64,000 nt of DNA from Borrelia turicatae 91E135 (GTDB lineage: Bacteria; Spirochaetota; Spirochaetia; Borreliales; Borreliaceae): contig NC_008710.1 of assembly GCF_000012085.2 (NCBI RefSeq), forward strand, positions 682,001 to 746,000, read 5' to 3'. A program made the position numbers and the translations under genes. Below the pieces are notes generated by a model that did no database searches, was not told where the DNA came from, and saw only the letters and a program-made list of their open reading frames with translations. Positions 19,256 through 28,250 of this stretch are shown here, piece after piece (within the stretch, counting starts at the first letter, position 1; the number at the start of each line of letters is the position of its first letter).

Positions 19256-20002
19256 ATGTATAAATTAGTTTTAGTGCGTCATGGTGAGAGTGAATGGAAT
19301 AAAGAAAATCTTTTTACAGGCTGGACTGATGTTAAGCTTTCTGAGAAGGGTATTTCTGAAGCTTTAGAGGGCGGTAGAGTTCTTAAACAAGAAGGCTATT
19401 CTTTTGATATTGCTTTTAGTTCGGTATTGGTAAGAGCTAATGATACTTTAAATATTATTTTGCGTGAGTTGGGTCAATCTTATATTGATGTAGAGAAATC
19501 TTGGCGACTCAATGAAAGACATTATGGAGCTTTGCAAGGGTTAAATAAGGCTGAAACAGCTGAAAAATATGGCGAGGATAAGGTTTTAATGTGGAGACGT
19601 AGTTATGATATACCTCCTATGCCTTTAGAAGAGTCTGATAAACGTCATCCAATTCATGACTTGAGATATAGAGGGATCCCTAAAAGTGAACTTCCTTCAA
19701 CGGAATGTTTAAAGGATACTGTTGCAAGAGTTATACCGTATTGGACAGATAAAATTGCTAGAGCTATTATTGAGGGAAAAAAGGTTATTATTGCTGCTCA
19801 TGGAAATTCTTTAAGAGCTCTTGTTAAATATCTTGATAATATGAGTGATGATGATATTTTAAAGCTTAATATTCCTACTGGTATTCCTTTAGTGTATGAA
19901 CTTGATAGGGATTTAAGACCTATTAAACATTATTACTTGGGTGACGAGGATAAGATTAAAGCGGCTATGGAATCTGTTGCTAATCAAGGAAAGAAAAAAT
20001 AA
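19256..20002 (+). CDS. gpmA: 2,3-bisphosphoglycerate-dependent phosphoglycerate mutase
   Basis: This enzyme interconverts 3- and 2-phosphoglycerate in glycolysis, the main energy pathway of Borrelia. The 248-residue product has the phosphohistidine motif VRHGESEWN (His9) and the second catalytic His in [14 protein letters not shown], with [14 protein letters not shown] and an intact C-terminus. TTAGGAG precedes the ATG. It is followed by a strong terminator. Confidence 0.98.
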   Translation: MYKLVLVRHGESEWNKENLFTGWTDVKLSEKGISEALEGGRVLKQEGYSFDIAFSSVLVRANDTLNIILRELGQSYIDVEKSWRLNERHYGALQGLNKAETAEKYGEDKVLMWRRSYDIPPMPLEESDKRHPIHDLRYRGIPKSELPSTECLKDTVARVIPYWTDKIARAIIEGKKVIIAAHGNSLRALVKYLDNMSDDDILKLNIPTGIPLVYELDRDLRPIKHYYLGDEDKIKAAMESVANQGKKK

Positions 20003-20025
20003 AGAAGTTATAAAATACCATTGAT

Positions 20026-20075
20026 AAAAAGAGATTGTTTAAATTAATAATCTCTTTTTATTTTATTTATAAGTC
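20026..20075. terminator. Bidirectional intrinsic terminator between gpmA and lysS
   Basis: AAAAAGAGATT (20026-20036) pairs with AATCTCTTTTT (20049-20059) around a 12-base loop, with a T-rich tail on the plus strand. The matching A-rich arm gives T on the minus strand, as expected between convergent genes. Confidence 0.8.
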
Positions 20076-20089
20076 ATTTATTATTAAAG

Positions 20090-21652
20090 CTAAATATAGT
20101 GTTTTACAATTTCTTCAAATTTTTGAATACCAATTGCTTTAATAAATCCTGCTAATTTCGGTCCTTTGTCTTTATTAATTAATATATTGTAAATTTGTTT
20201 AAAGAATAATGGGGGGTCAATGTTATTGCTTCTTGCGATATTATAAATTTCATCTTGAATTTCTTTTTCAGTGATATTGTTGAAATCTTTTTTTAAAAAA
20301 TTTAGTAATTGTGTTACTCCTTGTTTGTTGCTATCCAAGGATTCAGTGTTGTCGAATGTGGTTCTTAGTGAAAATTTAAATTCTTCAGGTGCAAATTTTT
20401 TGATCCAGTTAATGCAACAATCAATTTTGTTTATAAGTTTTTCTTTTTGGTTTTCTTTTACATCATGTAAAAGTTTAAAAATTTTATCTTTGTTCCCTTC
20501 AAAAATTTGACAAATTACGCTTAAGTGTCTAAAACCAATTTGATATGGAATTTCTTTATCTGGTGCTTTTGGTTGAGATAGTTCGTAAATTCTTTTAAAA
20601 GCTTCTTTTTTACTTTCTTTAATATCGTCAATTCCATAATATACTCTTTCAAATTTATCGTAATCTTCATAAATTTTTATTACATCAAGATCGAATGATA
20701 TTGAAAATTCTGTGTTGGGTTTTGTTGATGCAAATAAGAATCTTGTGACTTCAGGAGTATATATTTCAAGGACATCTTTTAATGACACGACCTCTCCAGA
20801 TGATGAAGATATTTTCCCACCACGTCCTTTGATTGATATAAAATCATACTGAAATGTTATGGGCGGAGTTCCTCCAAAAATTTTTACAATTTCTATTGAG
20901 GTGTCAAAACTTCCCCCACTACTATGATGATCTTTTCCTGCAGGTTCAAAATCAACGTTTTCGTATTTCCATCGCATTGGCCAGTCTATTCTCCATGGAA
21001 GTTTTGCAGCCCATGTTTTTCTTAAATCGAGTGATTCTTTATTACCGCATTCGCAATGGTATTCAATTGAATAGCAATGATTATAATTTTTTACTGTTGT
21101 AGTATCTCTGTCGCATTTAGTGCAAAAAATACTAATAGGGTACCAGTTGTCAGCGAGTTTTGTTGTTCTATATTTATTAAGGACTTTTGCTATTTCATCT
21201 TTATGATCTAGTGCAAACTTAATTTGATTTGAGTAATCACTTGACATATATTTTAGACTTTGGTTTATAAATTCTGGCTTAATACCTACAATAGGTAGAT
21301 ATTTTTCGAATTCCACTTCGTTTGCTCTTGCATAGCTTGATTGATTAGTTTTGGTGTCAGGAACCCTTGTGATTGCTTGTCTTAAATGAGTTGTCAGTAA
21401 TTCTTGATCAGGCATGTTCTTAGGTACTTTTCTAAATACATCATAGTTATCCCATGAGTATATAAATCTTACATTTTTGTTTGCATCTTTTAATGCTCTT
21501 GCTACAAGGTCAACGGAGATTACTTCTCTAAAGTTTCCAATATGCACAGTGCCTGATGGAGTAATGCCTGATGCAACTGTATATTGTTCCTTTTCACCTT
21601 TTTCTTCTATGATTTTTTTTGCATAGAAATCTGCCCAGTGTGCTGTTTTCAT
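20090..21652 (-). CDS. lysS: Class I lysyl-tRNA synthetase
   Basis: This enzyme charges tRNA-Lys. It is the archaeal-type class I enzyme, known in spirochaetes, not the class II enzyme of most bacteria. The 520-residue product shows the HIGH-like motif HIGN (37-40) and the second signature as KISSS (280-284). A Zn-binding cluster has Cys177, Cys180, Cys193, Cys200 and Cys202. Length and domain order are normal. It is preceded by era on the same strand. Confidence 0.97.
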   Translation of the reverse strand: MKTAHWADFYAKKIIEEKGEKEQYTVASGITPSGTVHIGNFREVISVDLVARALKDANKNVRFIYSWDNYDVFRKVPKNMPDQELLTTHLRQAITRVPDTKTNQSSYARANEVEFEKYLPIVGIKPEFINQSLKYMSSDYSNQIKFALDHKDEIAKVLNKYRTTKLADNWYPISIFCTKCDRDTTTVKNYNHCYSIEYHCECGNKESLDLRKTWAAKLPWRIDWPMRWKYENVDFEPAGKDHHSSGGSFDTSIEIVKIFGGTPPITFQYDFISIKGRGGKISSSSGEVVSLKDVLEIYTPEVTRFLFASTKPNTEFSISFDLDVIKIYEDYDKFERVYYGIDDIKESKKEAFKRIYELSQPKAPDKEIPYQIGFRHLSVICQIFEGNKDKIFKLLHDVKENQKEKLINKIDCCINWIKKFAPEEFKFSLRTTFDNTESLDSNKQGVTQLLNFLKKDFNNITEKEIQDEIYNIARSNNIDPPLFFKQIYNILINKDKGPKLAGFIKAIGIQKFEEIVKHYI

Positions 21653-21739
21653 AAATATTACCCCTATTTAAGACTTGATTTTAGCATTCTATGTTTTTTG
21701 TTTCAAGATTTTAAAGAGATGTTTTAAGATGTTATTGTG

Positions 21740-22612
21740 TTAATTGATTAAATTTTTAATTAGTTTAGGGTTTTTGTTCCAATTTTTTCTTAATTTTACT
21801 TGTAAGAATAAATCGCATTTCTTTTCAAATATTTCTGATATTATCTTTCTTGCTTCTTCTCCAATTGTTTTTATTCCTTTGCCTCCTTTGCCGACTATTA
21901 TGCCTTTTTGACTCTCTACGGCTACAATAATATTTGCTTTAATAAAAAGTTTGTTTTTTCTATCTTCTAAGATTTCGATCTCTATATATAAAGAATATGG
22001 TAGTTCTTCTTTTAGTTTTTTAATCGTTACGCCTCTAATTATTTCACTAGTTCTTAAGTTCATTTCTTGATCTGTATAATATTCTTCTGGATAATAAAGA
22101 GGTCCTTCTTGGAGATTTTCATAAATCTTATCTTTAATTTCTTCAATATTGATTTTTTGTTCAGCAGAGATTTTTATAATATTGTCCTTTTTAATTCCTT
22201 TTTCTTCTAAAAATATCATTATTTCTCTTTCTTTTGTTTTTTGAATATCAATTTTGTTGATGACTACTAAGAAATTAATTTTGGATTTACTGATAATTGT
22301 TAATATTTCATTCTCTTCAATGCCAGGTTTATCTTGAATGTCAATTACATAAAGAATTAATTCTGTTTCTTTAATTGCAGAATGTACGTTATGCATCAGT
22401 GCTATATTAAATTGCTTTTTACTTAGATGAAATCCCGGTGTGTCTATGAAAATAATTTGACCTCTTTTATCTGTAAATATTCCTTTTATTTTGTTTCTAG
22501 TTGTTTGTGGTATGGATGAAATAATTGATATTTGGTGTTCACATATTGAATTTAAAAGTGTAGATTTCCCTGTTGAAGGTCTACCTATTATTGATACAAA
22601 TCCTGATTTCAT
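21740..22612 (-). CDS. era: Ribosome-assembly GTPase Era
   Basis: Era binds the 3' end of 16S rRNA and helps 30S maturation. The 290-residue product has a P-loop (GRPSTGKS, residues 10-17), switch II DTPG, G4 NKID and a C-terminal KH domain with [11 protein letters not shown]. The length is normal for Era. It is divergent from the zinc-ribbon gene 88 bases away and lies upstream of lysS. Confidence 0.96.
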   Translation of the reverse strand: MKSGFVSIIGRPSTGKSTLLNSICEHQISIISSIPQTTRNKIKGIFTDKRGQIIFIDTPGFHLSKKQFNIALMHNVHSAIKETELILYVIDIQDKPGIEENEILTIISKSKINFLVVINKIDIQKTKEREIMIFLEEKGIKKDNIIKISAEQKINIEEIKDKIYENLQEGPLYYPEEYYTDQEMNLRTSEIIRGVTIKKLKEELPYSLYIEIEILEDRKNKLFIKANIIVAVESQKGIIVGKGGKGIKTIGEEARKIISEIFEKKCDLFLQVKLRKNWNKNPKLIKNLIN

Positions 22613-22700
22613 TTTAGTCTTCCTATTTAAATATATTAATATATTTTATATGATAATTAATATATACAATTTTTAAGCATTGTGTTTAAAGGATTATAGT

Positions 22701-23060
22701 TTGAAAAAAGTCAATTTTGAGGTTTTTTGTGAACATTGTGGGGGAAAGGTTGAACTTAATAAGTCTGTGTGTTTAAATTGTCACTCTAAACTAGGCGATC
22801 TTGAATGTCCAAATTGTAGATATGTAGGTATTGTTTCTGCATTTGAGAATGGTTGTCCAAAATGTAGTTATAGTCCTTTAGAAGGACAGTCTCAAGAGCG
22901 TATTTTTAGAATGAGACGGCGATCAAGATTGAAGGAGTCCAGAACTAGTAATGATTTTTTAAAGTCGAGATTCTGTTTTGGATTTAATGTTAGTGTTATG
23001 CTTTATTTATTTGCGAGTTTTTTAATAGTTTTGCTTTTTGTTTACATTCTTTTTTTCTAA
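22701..23060 (+). CDS. Zinc-ribbon protein with a C-terminal membrane anchor
   Basis: The product of about 119 residues has three CXXC pairs near the N-terminus (CEHC, CLNC, CPNC) plus CPKC, enough for two zinc ribbons. A basic stretch (RRRSRLKES) follows, and a single C-terminal hydrophobic helix of about 25 residues. I chose the TTG at 22701 since AAAGGA lies about seven bases upstream; a TTG at 22680 is in frame but has no ribosome binding site. The function is unknown. The topology suggests a cytoplasmic zinc domain tethered to the inner membrane. Confidence 0.8.
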   Translation: MKKVNFEVFCEHCGGKVELNKSVCLNCHSKLGDLECPNCRYVGIVSAFENGCPKCSYSPLEGQSQERIFRMRRRSRLKESRTSNDFLKSRFCFGFNVSVMLYLFASFLIVLLFVYILFF

Positions 23061-23072
23061 GGATGAAGTCAT

Positions 23073-23480
23073 ATGGGAATTACAGTTTTTTACTTGTTTT
23101 CTGTTTTTTTATCTTTTAAAATTGGAGAGAATGTTAAATTTGTTGAGGATAATGTTCGTCAAACTTCTATTTTGTATTCTGATATTGAAGAAGTTGAATT
23201 TCCTTATGCTAAAACACAAATTTTAAAATTTAAAGGTAAAACTCCTATAAGGTATGCTTACTTTAGTTTTGATAACGATAGGCTTTATTCATATACTTTT
23301 GTTTTTGATAAAAAGTTGATTTCTCAATACTCTATTGTTCTTAGTATCAGGGAAAAATTTGGCGATGCTATTGTTGTAACTCCTTTCAGTTATATTTGGG
23401 ATGTTGGTGATTCTATTATTGCTTTGAATAGTAATATTTTAAGGATGACATTAAAGTCTTATGTTAATAAGGAGCGTTGA
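23073..23480 (+). CDS. Small protein with N-terminal hydrophobic segment, unknown function
   Basis: I do not recognise this 135-residue protein. It starts with a short hydrophobic stretch (VFYLFSVFLSF) that may be a signal or anchor, followed by a compact beta-rich sequence with many Tyr and Phe. AAGGATGAAG precedes the ATG. It follows the zinc-ribbon gene by 12 bases, and its stop codon overlaps the start of the DUF192 gene (TTGA), so the three are probably one transcript. Confidence 0.75.
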   Translation: MGITVFYLFSVFLSFKIGENVKFVEDNVRQTSILYSDIEEVEFPYAKTQILKFKGKTPIRYAYFSFDNDRLYSYTFVFDKKLISQYSIVLSIREKFGDAIVVTPFSYIWDVGDSIIALNSNILRMTLKSYVNKER

Positions 23481-23911
23481 TTCTGAGAGCTCTTTTTGCA
23501 TTAATTTTTTATATATCGTGTGCCAATCATGTATATGATAAAGAAATTATTATTAATGATACTAAGTTTTTTGTTAAGCTTGCGCTTGATGAAGTTACTA
23601 GAGCTAAAGGGTATATGGGAACTGAGAGCATAAATGAAAATAATGGTATGCTTTTTATTTTTAAAGAAGAGAAGAATTTATCTTTTTGGATGAAAGATAC
23701 CCCTGTACCACTTGAGATTGCTTATATTAATTCTGTAGGTGTTATTAAGGAAATTTACAGTTTAGTTCCTTTTTCACAAAGGGTTGTAAATTCTAGGTAT
23801 AAGGTCAAGTATGCTCTTGAGGTTCCGGAAGGTTCTTTTTCTAAATTTAAAATTAAGGTAGGTGACAGAGTAAAATTTAATTTTGATGTTAATTCTTTAA
23901 ATGTAGAATAG
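23477..23911 (+). CDS. DUF192-family protein, probable lipoprotein
   Basis: The 144-residue product matches the DUF192 pattern: MGTESINENNGMLFIF, then FWMKDTPVPLEIAYI, then YALEVPEGSF. Members are exported proteins of unknown function. A hydrophobic N-terminus ends in a lipobox-like YISC (Cys15), so it is probably lipidated. The start is uncertain: the TTG at 23477 is only two or three bases from AAGGAG, and a CTG at 23483 would be better spaced. It directly abuts the convergent lipoprotein gene. Confidence 0.82.
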   Translation: MILRALFALIFYISCANHVYDKEIIINDTKFFVKLALDEVTRAKGYMGTESINENNGMLFIFKEEKNLSFWMKDTPVPLEIAYINSVGVIKEIYSLVPFSQRVVNSRYKVKYALEVPEGSFSKFKIKVGDRVKFNFDVNSLNVE

Positions 23912-24559
23912 TTACTCGGCTTTTATTTTTTGAAGCTCTTCTTCTGCATGGTCTTTCATTTTTTCTTCATTGTGTAAGGTATCATTATCAATTTCATTAG
24001 ATGTATTTTTAGTATTGACTTCTATGTCATTACCCTTTATTACCTTTTTAAAGATGGATATTGTTGCTGCGACTTCTTCAAGAGCATCAAGTAGAAAGGT
24101 TTCTTTTGCATTTTCTTCAGCTTTGACAATATATACTAAAGAATTATTGCCCCTTTCAGGGTCATGAATGATTTCCCATGATCCTAAAACTCGGTTATTG
24201 TAGCTATCACTCATTAGAGATTCTGATATTTCTTGAATTTTGTTTGAATTGACATCGAATATTTCTACAATTCCAAATATTTCTCTTGTTTTTGAATTTT
24301 GATATGAATTTATTTTTGATCGGACTATTATTTCTGTTTTTGTATCATTGATGATTTTTGATACAATAAAATCATTTTCTTTGTCTATTCTGTATTCAAT
24401 TTTGTTATTATCAAGTATTTTTTTTATTCTTTTGTCGTAGGTTACATTTTTATCTTTGCAACTTATCAATGTTATGAGTATTAAAACGGCAATAACTATG
24501 CTATATTTTAATTGATCGATGTTTAAAATACTTATTTTTAACATTTTAGTGCTTATCAT
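23912..24559 (-). CDS. Probable lipoprotein, unknown function
   Basis: The 215-residue product has a hydrophobic signal ending in the lipobox LISC around residue 34, which predicts lipidation and export. The mature part is acidic and Lys/Glu-rich, with a beta-rich middle and a highly charged, coiled C-terminus. I do not recognise a family. Two in-frame ATG codons (24559 and 24544) are possible starts; neither has a clear ribosome binding site. It ends one base from the DUF192 gene. Confidence 0.75.
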   Translation of the reverse strand: MISTKMLKISILNIDQLKYSIVIAVLILITLISCKDKNVTYDKRIKKILDNNKIEYRIDKENDFIVSKIINDTKTEIIVRSKINSYQNSKTREIFGIVEIFDVNSNKIQEISESLMSDSYNNRVLGSWEIIHDPERGNNSLVYIVKAEENAKETFLLDALEEVAATISIFKKVIKGNDIEVNTKNTSNEIDNDTLHNEEKMKDHAEEELQKIKAE

Positions 24560-24602
24560 ATAGTTATTATAGTTTAATTATAAGGATTTTTGAAGTAAGT
24601 TT

Positions 24603-25562
24603 ATGTATTTTAAGAGTAATGACTATTCTTATACAGTTATTCAGTCTAAAAATAATTATGTACAAAAGTCAACTTTTGGAATCTCTTTTGTAATTTTAAA
24701 TAGGGGTACAAAAATTTTTAGAGAAGATTTATTTGGATCTCTCTCTAATTTTGATTTTATCAGAGAAATTATTTCTATTGAAAAGCAAAGTAATAGAAAT
24801 TCTCTTCAATTTATTTCAGAGAGTTATGATAAATTGAAGTTTATTTTACTTTCTGATGATTTGAATTCTGGCGAGAAGGTCAACTTAGCTATGAAAGAAT
24901 CCATTTGTAGTTTTGTTTTTGTGTTGCAAAGTGATATGTATTTGTTAAATCCTTTTTGGATTCCTAATATATTTGATGAAATAGTTAAAAAGAATGTGCT
25001 TCTTGTTGGTGGAGAGTTTTTTGACAAAGAAGAGGAAGTTGTTCCATCAGTTTTTATTCCCACTATTGATGAACAGCAGAAATTGAAGGTAATTTTGATA
25101 AATTCTGAGAGGGATTATGAGAAAAGTTTAATTACTATGGATTATTGTGGTCTTTACTCTAAAGAGAGATTTGTTCAACTAGGGGGGTTTGATAGAAGAA
25201 TTAAAAATGAATATTTTCAAAGATTAGATTTTGGGCTTAGGGCTATTTATTTTGGGGAAAGTGTCCATATCTATAGGAAACTTCGCATACAATATACCGC
25301 TTTAAATGTTCCAGAAGATTTGACAAAAAATAGAAGTTTTTTGATCTTTTTGCTTAAAAATTATGTTCCTATTTTTATTGGAAATGGAATAAAATTTTCG
25401 TTCTTTAGATTTTTGAAACTATGCTTAAGATATGGCATTAACCCTTTTAAATTTGGCAGAGAATTTAAAGAAATCAAACATGAAATTACTAAAAATAGCT
25501 TAAGGTTTAAAGGTGACTTAAAGAGTGCAATTGAACTTTGGGAAAATAATATTATTGATTAA
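24603..25562 (+). CDS. Family 2-like glycosyltransferase (GT-A fold)
   Basis: The 319-residue product looks like a GT2 enzyme. It has a central VFVLQSDMYLLNPFW at the place of the DXD-type metal site, and a later GGFDRRI followed by FGLRAIYFG, as in the acceptor-side motif of the family. The C-terminal third is basic with a hydrophobic patch (NYVPIFIGNGIKFSFF) that may touch the membrane. The sugar and acceptor are unknown. Its 3' end overlaps the amidase gene, which suggests a shared role in envelope or peptidoglycan metabolism. Confidence 0.78.
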   Translation: MYFKSNDYSYTVIQSKNNYVQKSTFGISFVILNRGTKIFREDLFGSLSNFDFIREIISIEKQSNRNSLQFISESYDKLKFILLSDDLNSGEKVNLAMKESICSFVFVLQSDMYLLNPFWIPNIFDEIVKKNVLLVGGEFFDKEEEVVPSVFIPTIDEQQKLKVILINSERDYEKSLITMDYCGLYSKERFVQLGGFDRRIKNEYFQRLDFGLRAIYFGESVHIYRKLRIQYTALNVPEDLTKNRSFLIFLLKNYVPIFIGNGIKFSFFRFLKLCLRYGINPFKFGREFKEIKHEITKNSLRFKGDLKSAIELWENNIID

Positions 25563-26550
25563 TTTAATCTTTGTTTATTTTTTTTTAGAGGCTCAGGAAG
25601 TTGATTACGTTAATATTCTGGATTCACTTGATAGTAAGTTTTTTAAGTTTAACTTTAATATTGCAAATGATATTCTTACAATTGAACATGAGAAGGGACA
25701 TCTTAAGCTTAAAGTAGGTTTTGAATATGGTCTCTCATCTGTTGGTTATTATATTTATGTAGATCCTATCCTTCTAAAGGACGGAGAGATTTTGATAACC
25801 AAGAGGGCTTTGATGCAGATTGAAAATCATTTTAGAGCTTTGCAAAGTTACAGTAAGCCACGAATAATGTCGATAGTAATTGATCCTGGTCATGGCGGAC
25901 ATGATAGAGGAGCTGTTGTAACTCATAAAATCAATGAACATGATATTACTTTTTTAGAGAAAGATTTTGCTCTAACTTATTCTATGCATTTATATAAAGT
26001 CTTGAGTAATTATTTTTTAGACAGGAACATTTTATTAACACGTGTAGATGATGTTTTTGTGCCATTGCAAGATAGGTCTGAGCTTGCGAATGCAATTAAA
26101 CCAGATTTTCCACATAATGTTATATTTTTATCAATACATGTGAATAATGCGCCAAATCCTGAAGCTAGGGGAATTGAATTTTGGTATCTTCCCCAAGATT
26201 CCAAAAGAGAAGTTGTGAGAAATTTTAAAGGATATGATATTAGAGGTAATAGATACTTGAGGGAGCTTAATGATATACTAGATATTAAGTATAAATATGA
26301 GTCAAAAAAATTAGCTGAAATTTTATATGAGACTTTTATTGATGTTTTATGTGAGACCAAAATTCGATCAATTAGAGAAGAGCAGTGGTTTGTGATTAAA
26401 AATAGTAGTATGCCTGCTGTGTTAATTGAAATTGGGTTTTTATCTAACATTGCTGATGCTATGTTAATTTTGGATTACAATTATATGAGTAAGATAAATA
26501 TATTAGTACTTAAATCTTTAATTAGGTTTATTGAATTTTATGAAAAATAA
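25525..26550 (+). CDS. N-acetylmuramoyl-L-alanine amidase (Amidase_3)
   Basis: This enzyme cleaves the amide bond between MurNAc and L-Ala in peptidoglycan. The catalytic domain occupies about residues 115-341 and shows the zinc ligands in IDPGHGGHDRGA, Glu in FLEKDFAL, His in LSIHVNN, and the catalytic Glu in VLIEIGFLSN. An N-terminal hydrophobic segment (LINLIFVYFFLEAQ) is a likely signal peptide. The start is uncertain: GTG 25525, TTG 25531 or TTG 25555; the last places the signal peptide directly at the N-terminus. It overlaps the glycosyltransferase gene. Confidence 0.9.
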   Translation: MQLNFGKIILLINLIFVYFFLEAQEVDYVNILDSLDSKFFKFNFNIANDILTIEHEKGHLKLKVGFEYGLSSVGYYIYVDPILLKDGEILITKRALMQIENHFRALQSYSKPRIMSIVIDPGHGGHDRGAVVTHKINEHDITFLEKDFALTYSMHLYKVLSNYFLDRNILLTRVDDVFVPLQDRSELANAIKPDFPHNVIFLSIHVNNAPNPEARGIEFWYLPQDSKREVVRNFKGYDIRGNRYLRELNDILDIKYKYESKKLAEILYETFIDVLCETKIRSIREEQWFVIKNSSMPAVLIEIGFLSNIADAMLILDYNYMSKINILVLKSLIRFIEFYEK

Positions 26551-27052
26551 TTCTATTTATTGTAGTTTTTTTAGTCGTAATGGAGCAAAATATTCATTTG
26601 AGATACTAATTGCGCTTTTATTGTTAAGTTTTATATTTTCTTTATGTATGATTTTTTTAAATTATGAGAATATCTTCTTTAGGAAAGTTTTCTATTTTTA
26701 TTGTGAAAATGAATTGATTGCTGATTTAAGATATTTAAAGGAGAAAAAAACTCTTAAAGAGAATTTGGATTTTTTAGTTAAAGATTTTCTATTGGGTAAT
26801 AGTAAGGGGTTTTCTTTGCAATTTGGCACAAGGAACGTAAAATTTTTGTATTCTTTTATAAGTAATGATGTATATTTTATAAATCTTTCAAAAGAGTTTT
26901 ATAATTCTTTTGAAAATGGTGGTTATAATGACTCTGATAAACTGAGAGTAAATTTGTTTGTTAAATCTTTAAAAGAAACAATTGATTTTAACTATCCTGG
27001 AAATGTTAGAAAAATTGTTATTTTTATTGAAGGGTATGTTCTAAATGTTTAA
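26540..27052 (+). CDS. Single-pass membrane protein, unknown function
   Basis: The product of about 170 residues has one strong hydrophobic helix (roughly residues 20-42, EILIALLLLSFIFSLCMIF). A probably periplasmic domain follows, rich in Phe, Asn and Lys. The form is pseudopilin-like: a short basic stretch, Phe-Glu, then a helix. I cannot show it is one. A TTG at 26531 is also in frame. It overlaps the amidase gene end by 11 bases and lies just upstream of the flaA promoter region. Confidence 0.72.
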   Translation: MKNNSIYCSFFSRNGAKYSFEILIALLLLSFIFSLCMIFLNYENIFFRKVFYFYCENELIADLRYLKEKKTLKENLDFLVKDFLLGNSKGFSLQFGTRNVKFLYSFISNDVYFINLSKEFYNSFENGGYNDSDKLRVNLFVKSLKETIDFNYPGNVRKIVIFIEGYVLNV

Positions 27053-27074
27053 GGCATTTTTAGGCAATCTCGGG

Positions 27075-27080
27075 TATACT
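27075..27080 (+). promoter_or_regulatory. Candidate -10 element of the flaA-che operon
   Basis: TATACT preceded by a G-rich triplet lies about 60 bases before flaA. No good -35 hexamer is visible. In B. burgdorferi a sigma70-type promoter upstream of flaA is known to drive the chemotaxis operon. Confidence 0.4.
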
Positions 27081-27138
27081 GTAAGTAAAAATTAAAAATA
27101 AAAAGCTATAAATTATTTTATAGAAGGAGTTGATTTTT

Positions 27139-28179
27139 ATGTCTAAAGTAAAAAATATTGTTTTTATTTTATTTTTTCTTATTTTCTTAAGCTCTCTTTT
27201 TGGACAAGAAGTACCTGGCGCATCATCAGGTGATAATTCTGTGAAAAATGAGCCTGGTGAATTAGTTCTTGATTTTGCAGAACTTGCAAGAGATTCAAGC
27301 CCAACTAAGCTTGATCTTACAGATTATGTTGAACTTGTGTATTCTGGGGCTTCAAATATTGTGAAGGCAGAAGATATGGTCTTAGATCTTGGAATAAGTA
27401 ATTGGACTGTTCTTTTAACCCCTTCATCTAGGATGCAGGCTTATGTAAAAAATTCTGTTGTTGCTCCAGCTGTTGTTAAGGGTGAATCTAAAAGATATGC
27501 AGGCGATACAATCTTAGGTGTGAGAGTATTATTTCCAAGTCATTCTCAATCTTCTGCAATGATTTTACCTCCATTTAAGATTCCTTTTTATGCTGGAGAA
27601 GACGGTAATCAATTTTTAGGTAAAGGTTTAATTGACAATGTTAAAACTATGAAAGAAGTTAAGGTTACTGTTTACAGTTTGGGTCATGAGGTCGATCTTG
27701 AAGTTTTATTTGAAGATATGAGTGGGATGGAATATGTTTATCCTTTAGGTACCTTAAGATTTAAAGGTTGGGCAGATTTGGTGTGGTCAAATCCTAATTA
27801 TCTTCCAGGCATAAGTGCTATAACAGGTAAAGATAATATTCCTAACTATCCTCTTCCTTCAAGTAAGATGAGATTTAAGGCATTTAGAGTTTCAAAGTCT
27901 CATAGCTCAAAAGATCAGAATTTGATTTTTTATGTTAAAGATGTAAGGGTTATTTATGATAAGTTAAGTGTTTCTTTGGATTCTGATATTGATAATGAAT
28001 CTGTATTTAAGATTTATGAGACACGTGGGGCAGAATCACTTCGAAAATTAAAAGCACAGGAAGCTCTTAAGAAAGTTTTAAAGATTAAAGAAGATGTGTC
28101 AATGCCAGATGAGTCTTTTCAAGATTTCTTAGAAAAGGGTAGTAATGATGAATCTGGAGCACGTACTAAAGAACAATAA
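27139..28179 (+). CDS. flaA: Periplasmic flagellar sheath protein FlaA
   Basis: FlaA is a minor component of the periplasmic flagellar filament of spirochaetes. The 346-residue product has a signal peptide (about 1-22, ending near SSLFGQ) and the family core with motifs such as NWTVLLTPSSRM and GTLRFKGWADLVWSNPNY. I chose the ATG at 27139, which has GAAGGAG seven bases upstream; a TTG at 27130 is in frame. It is the first gene of a chemotaxis operon, a conserved Borrelia arrangement. Confidence 0.96.
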   Translation: MSKVKNIVFILFFLIFLSSLFGQEVPGASSGDNSVKNEPGELVLDFAELARDSSPTKLDLTDYVELVYSGASNIVKAEDMVLDLGISNWTVLLTPSSRMQAYVKNSVVAPAVVKGESKRYAGDTILGVRVLFPSHSQSSAMILPPFKIPFYAGEDGNQFLGKGLIDNVKTMKEVKVTVYSLGHEVDLEVLFEDMSGMEYVYPLGTLRFKGWADLVWSNPNYLPGISAITGKDNIPNYPLPSSKMRFKAFRVSKSHSSKDQNLIFYVKDVRVIYDKLSVSLDSDIDNESVFKIYETRGAESLRKLKAQEALKKVLKIKEDVSMPDESFQDFLEKGSNDESGARTKEQ

Positions 28180-28189
28180 ATTTAATTTG

Positions 28190-28227
28190 TTAATAGGGCT
28201 GAATCTTTAAGATTTAGCCTCTATTAA
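28190..28227 (+). promoter_or_regulatory. Long intercistronic hairpin between flaA and cheA2
   Basis: TTAATAG pairs with CTATTAA, and GGCTGAATC pairs with GATTTAGCC (one G-T pair) around a five-base loop, with a single bulged T between the two stems. No T-run follows, so it is not a standard terminator. It may be an mRNA processing or stability element. Confidence 0.6.
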
Positions 28228-28250
28228 GATAAAGTAGGAAAAATAAGCTA

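Noticed and set aside
24603-26550. A dedicated capsule or O-antigen locus at the glycosyltransferase
   Set aside because: Only one glycosyltransferase and one amidase are present, with no flippase, polymerase or nucleotide-sugar genes nearby.
27106-27123. CTATAAA/TTTATAG repeat just before the flaA ribosome binding site as a riboswitch or operator
   Set aside because: The stem is nearly all A-T and too weak to be convincing in such AT-rich sequence.
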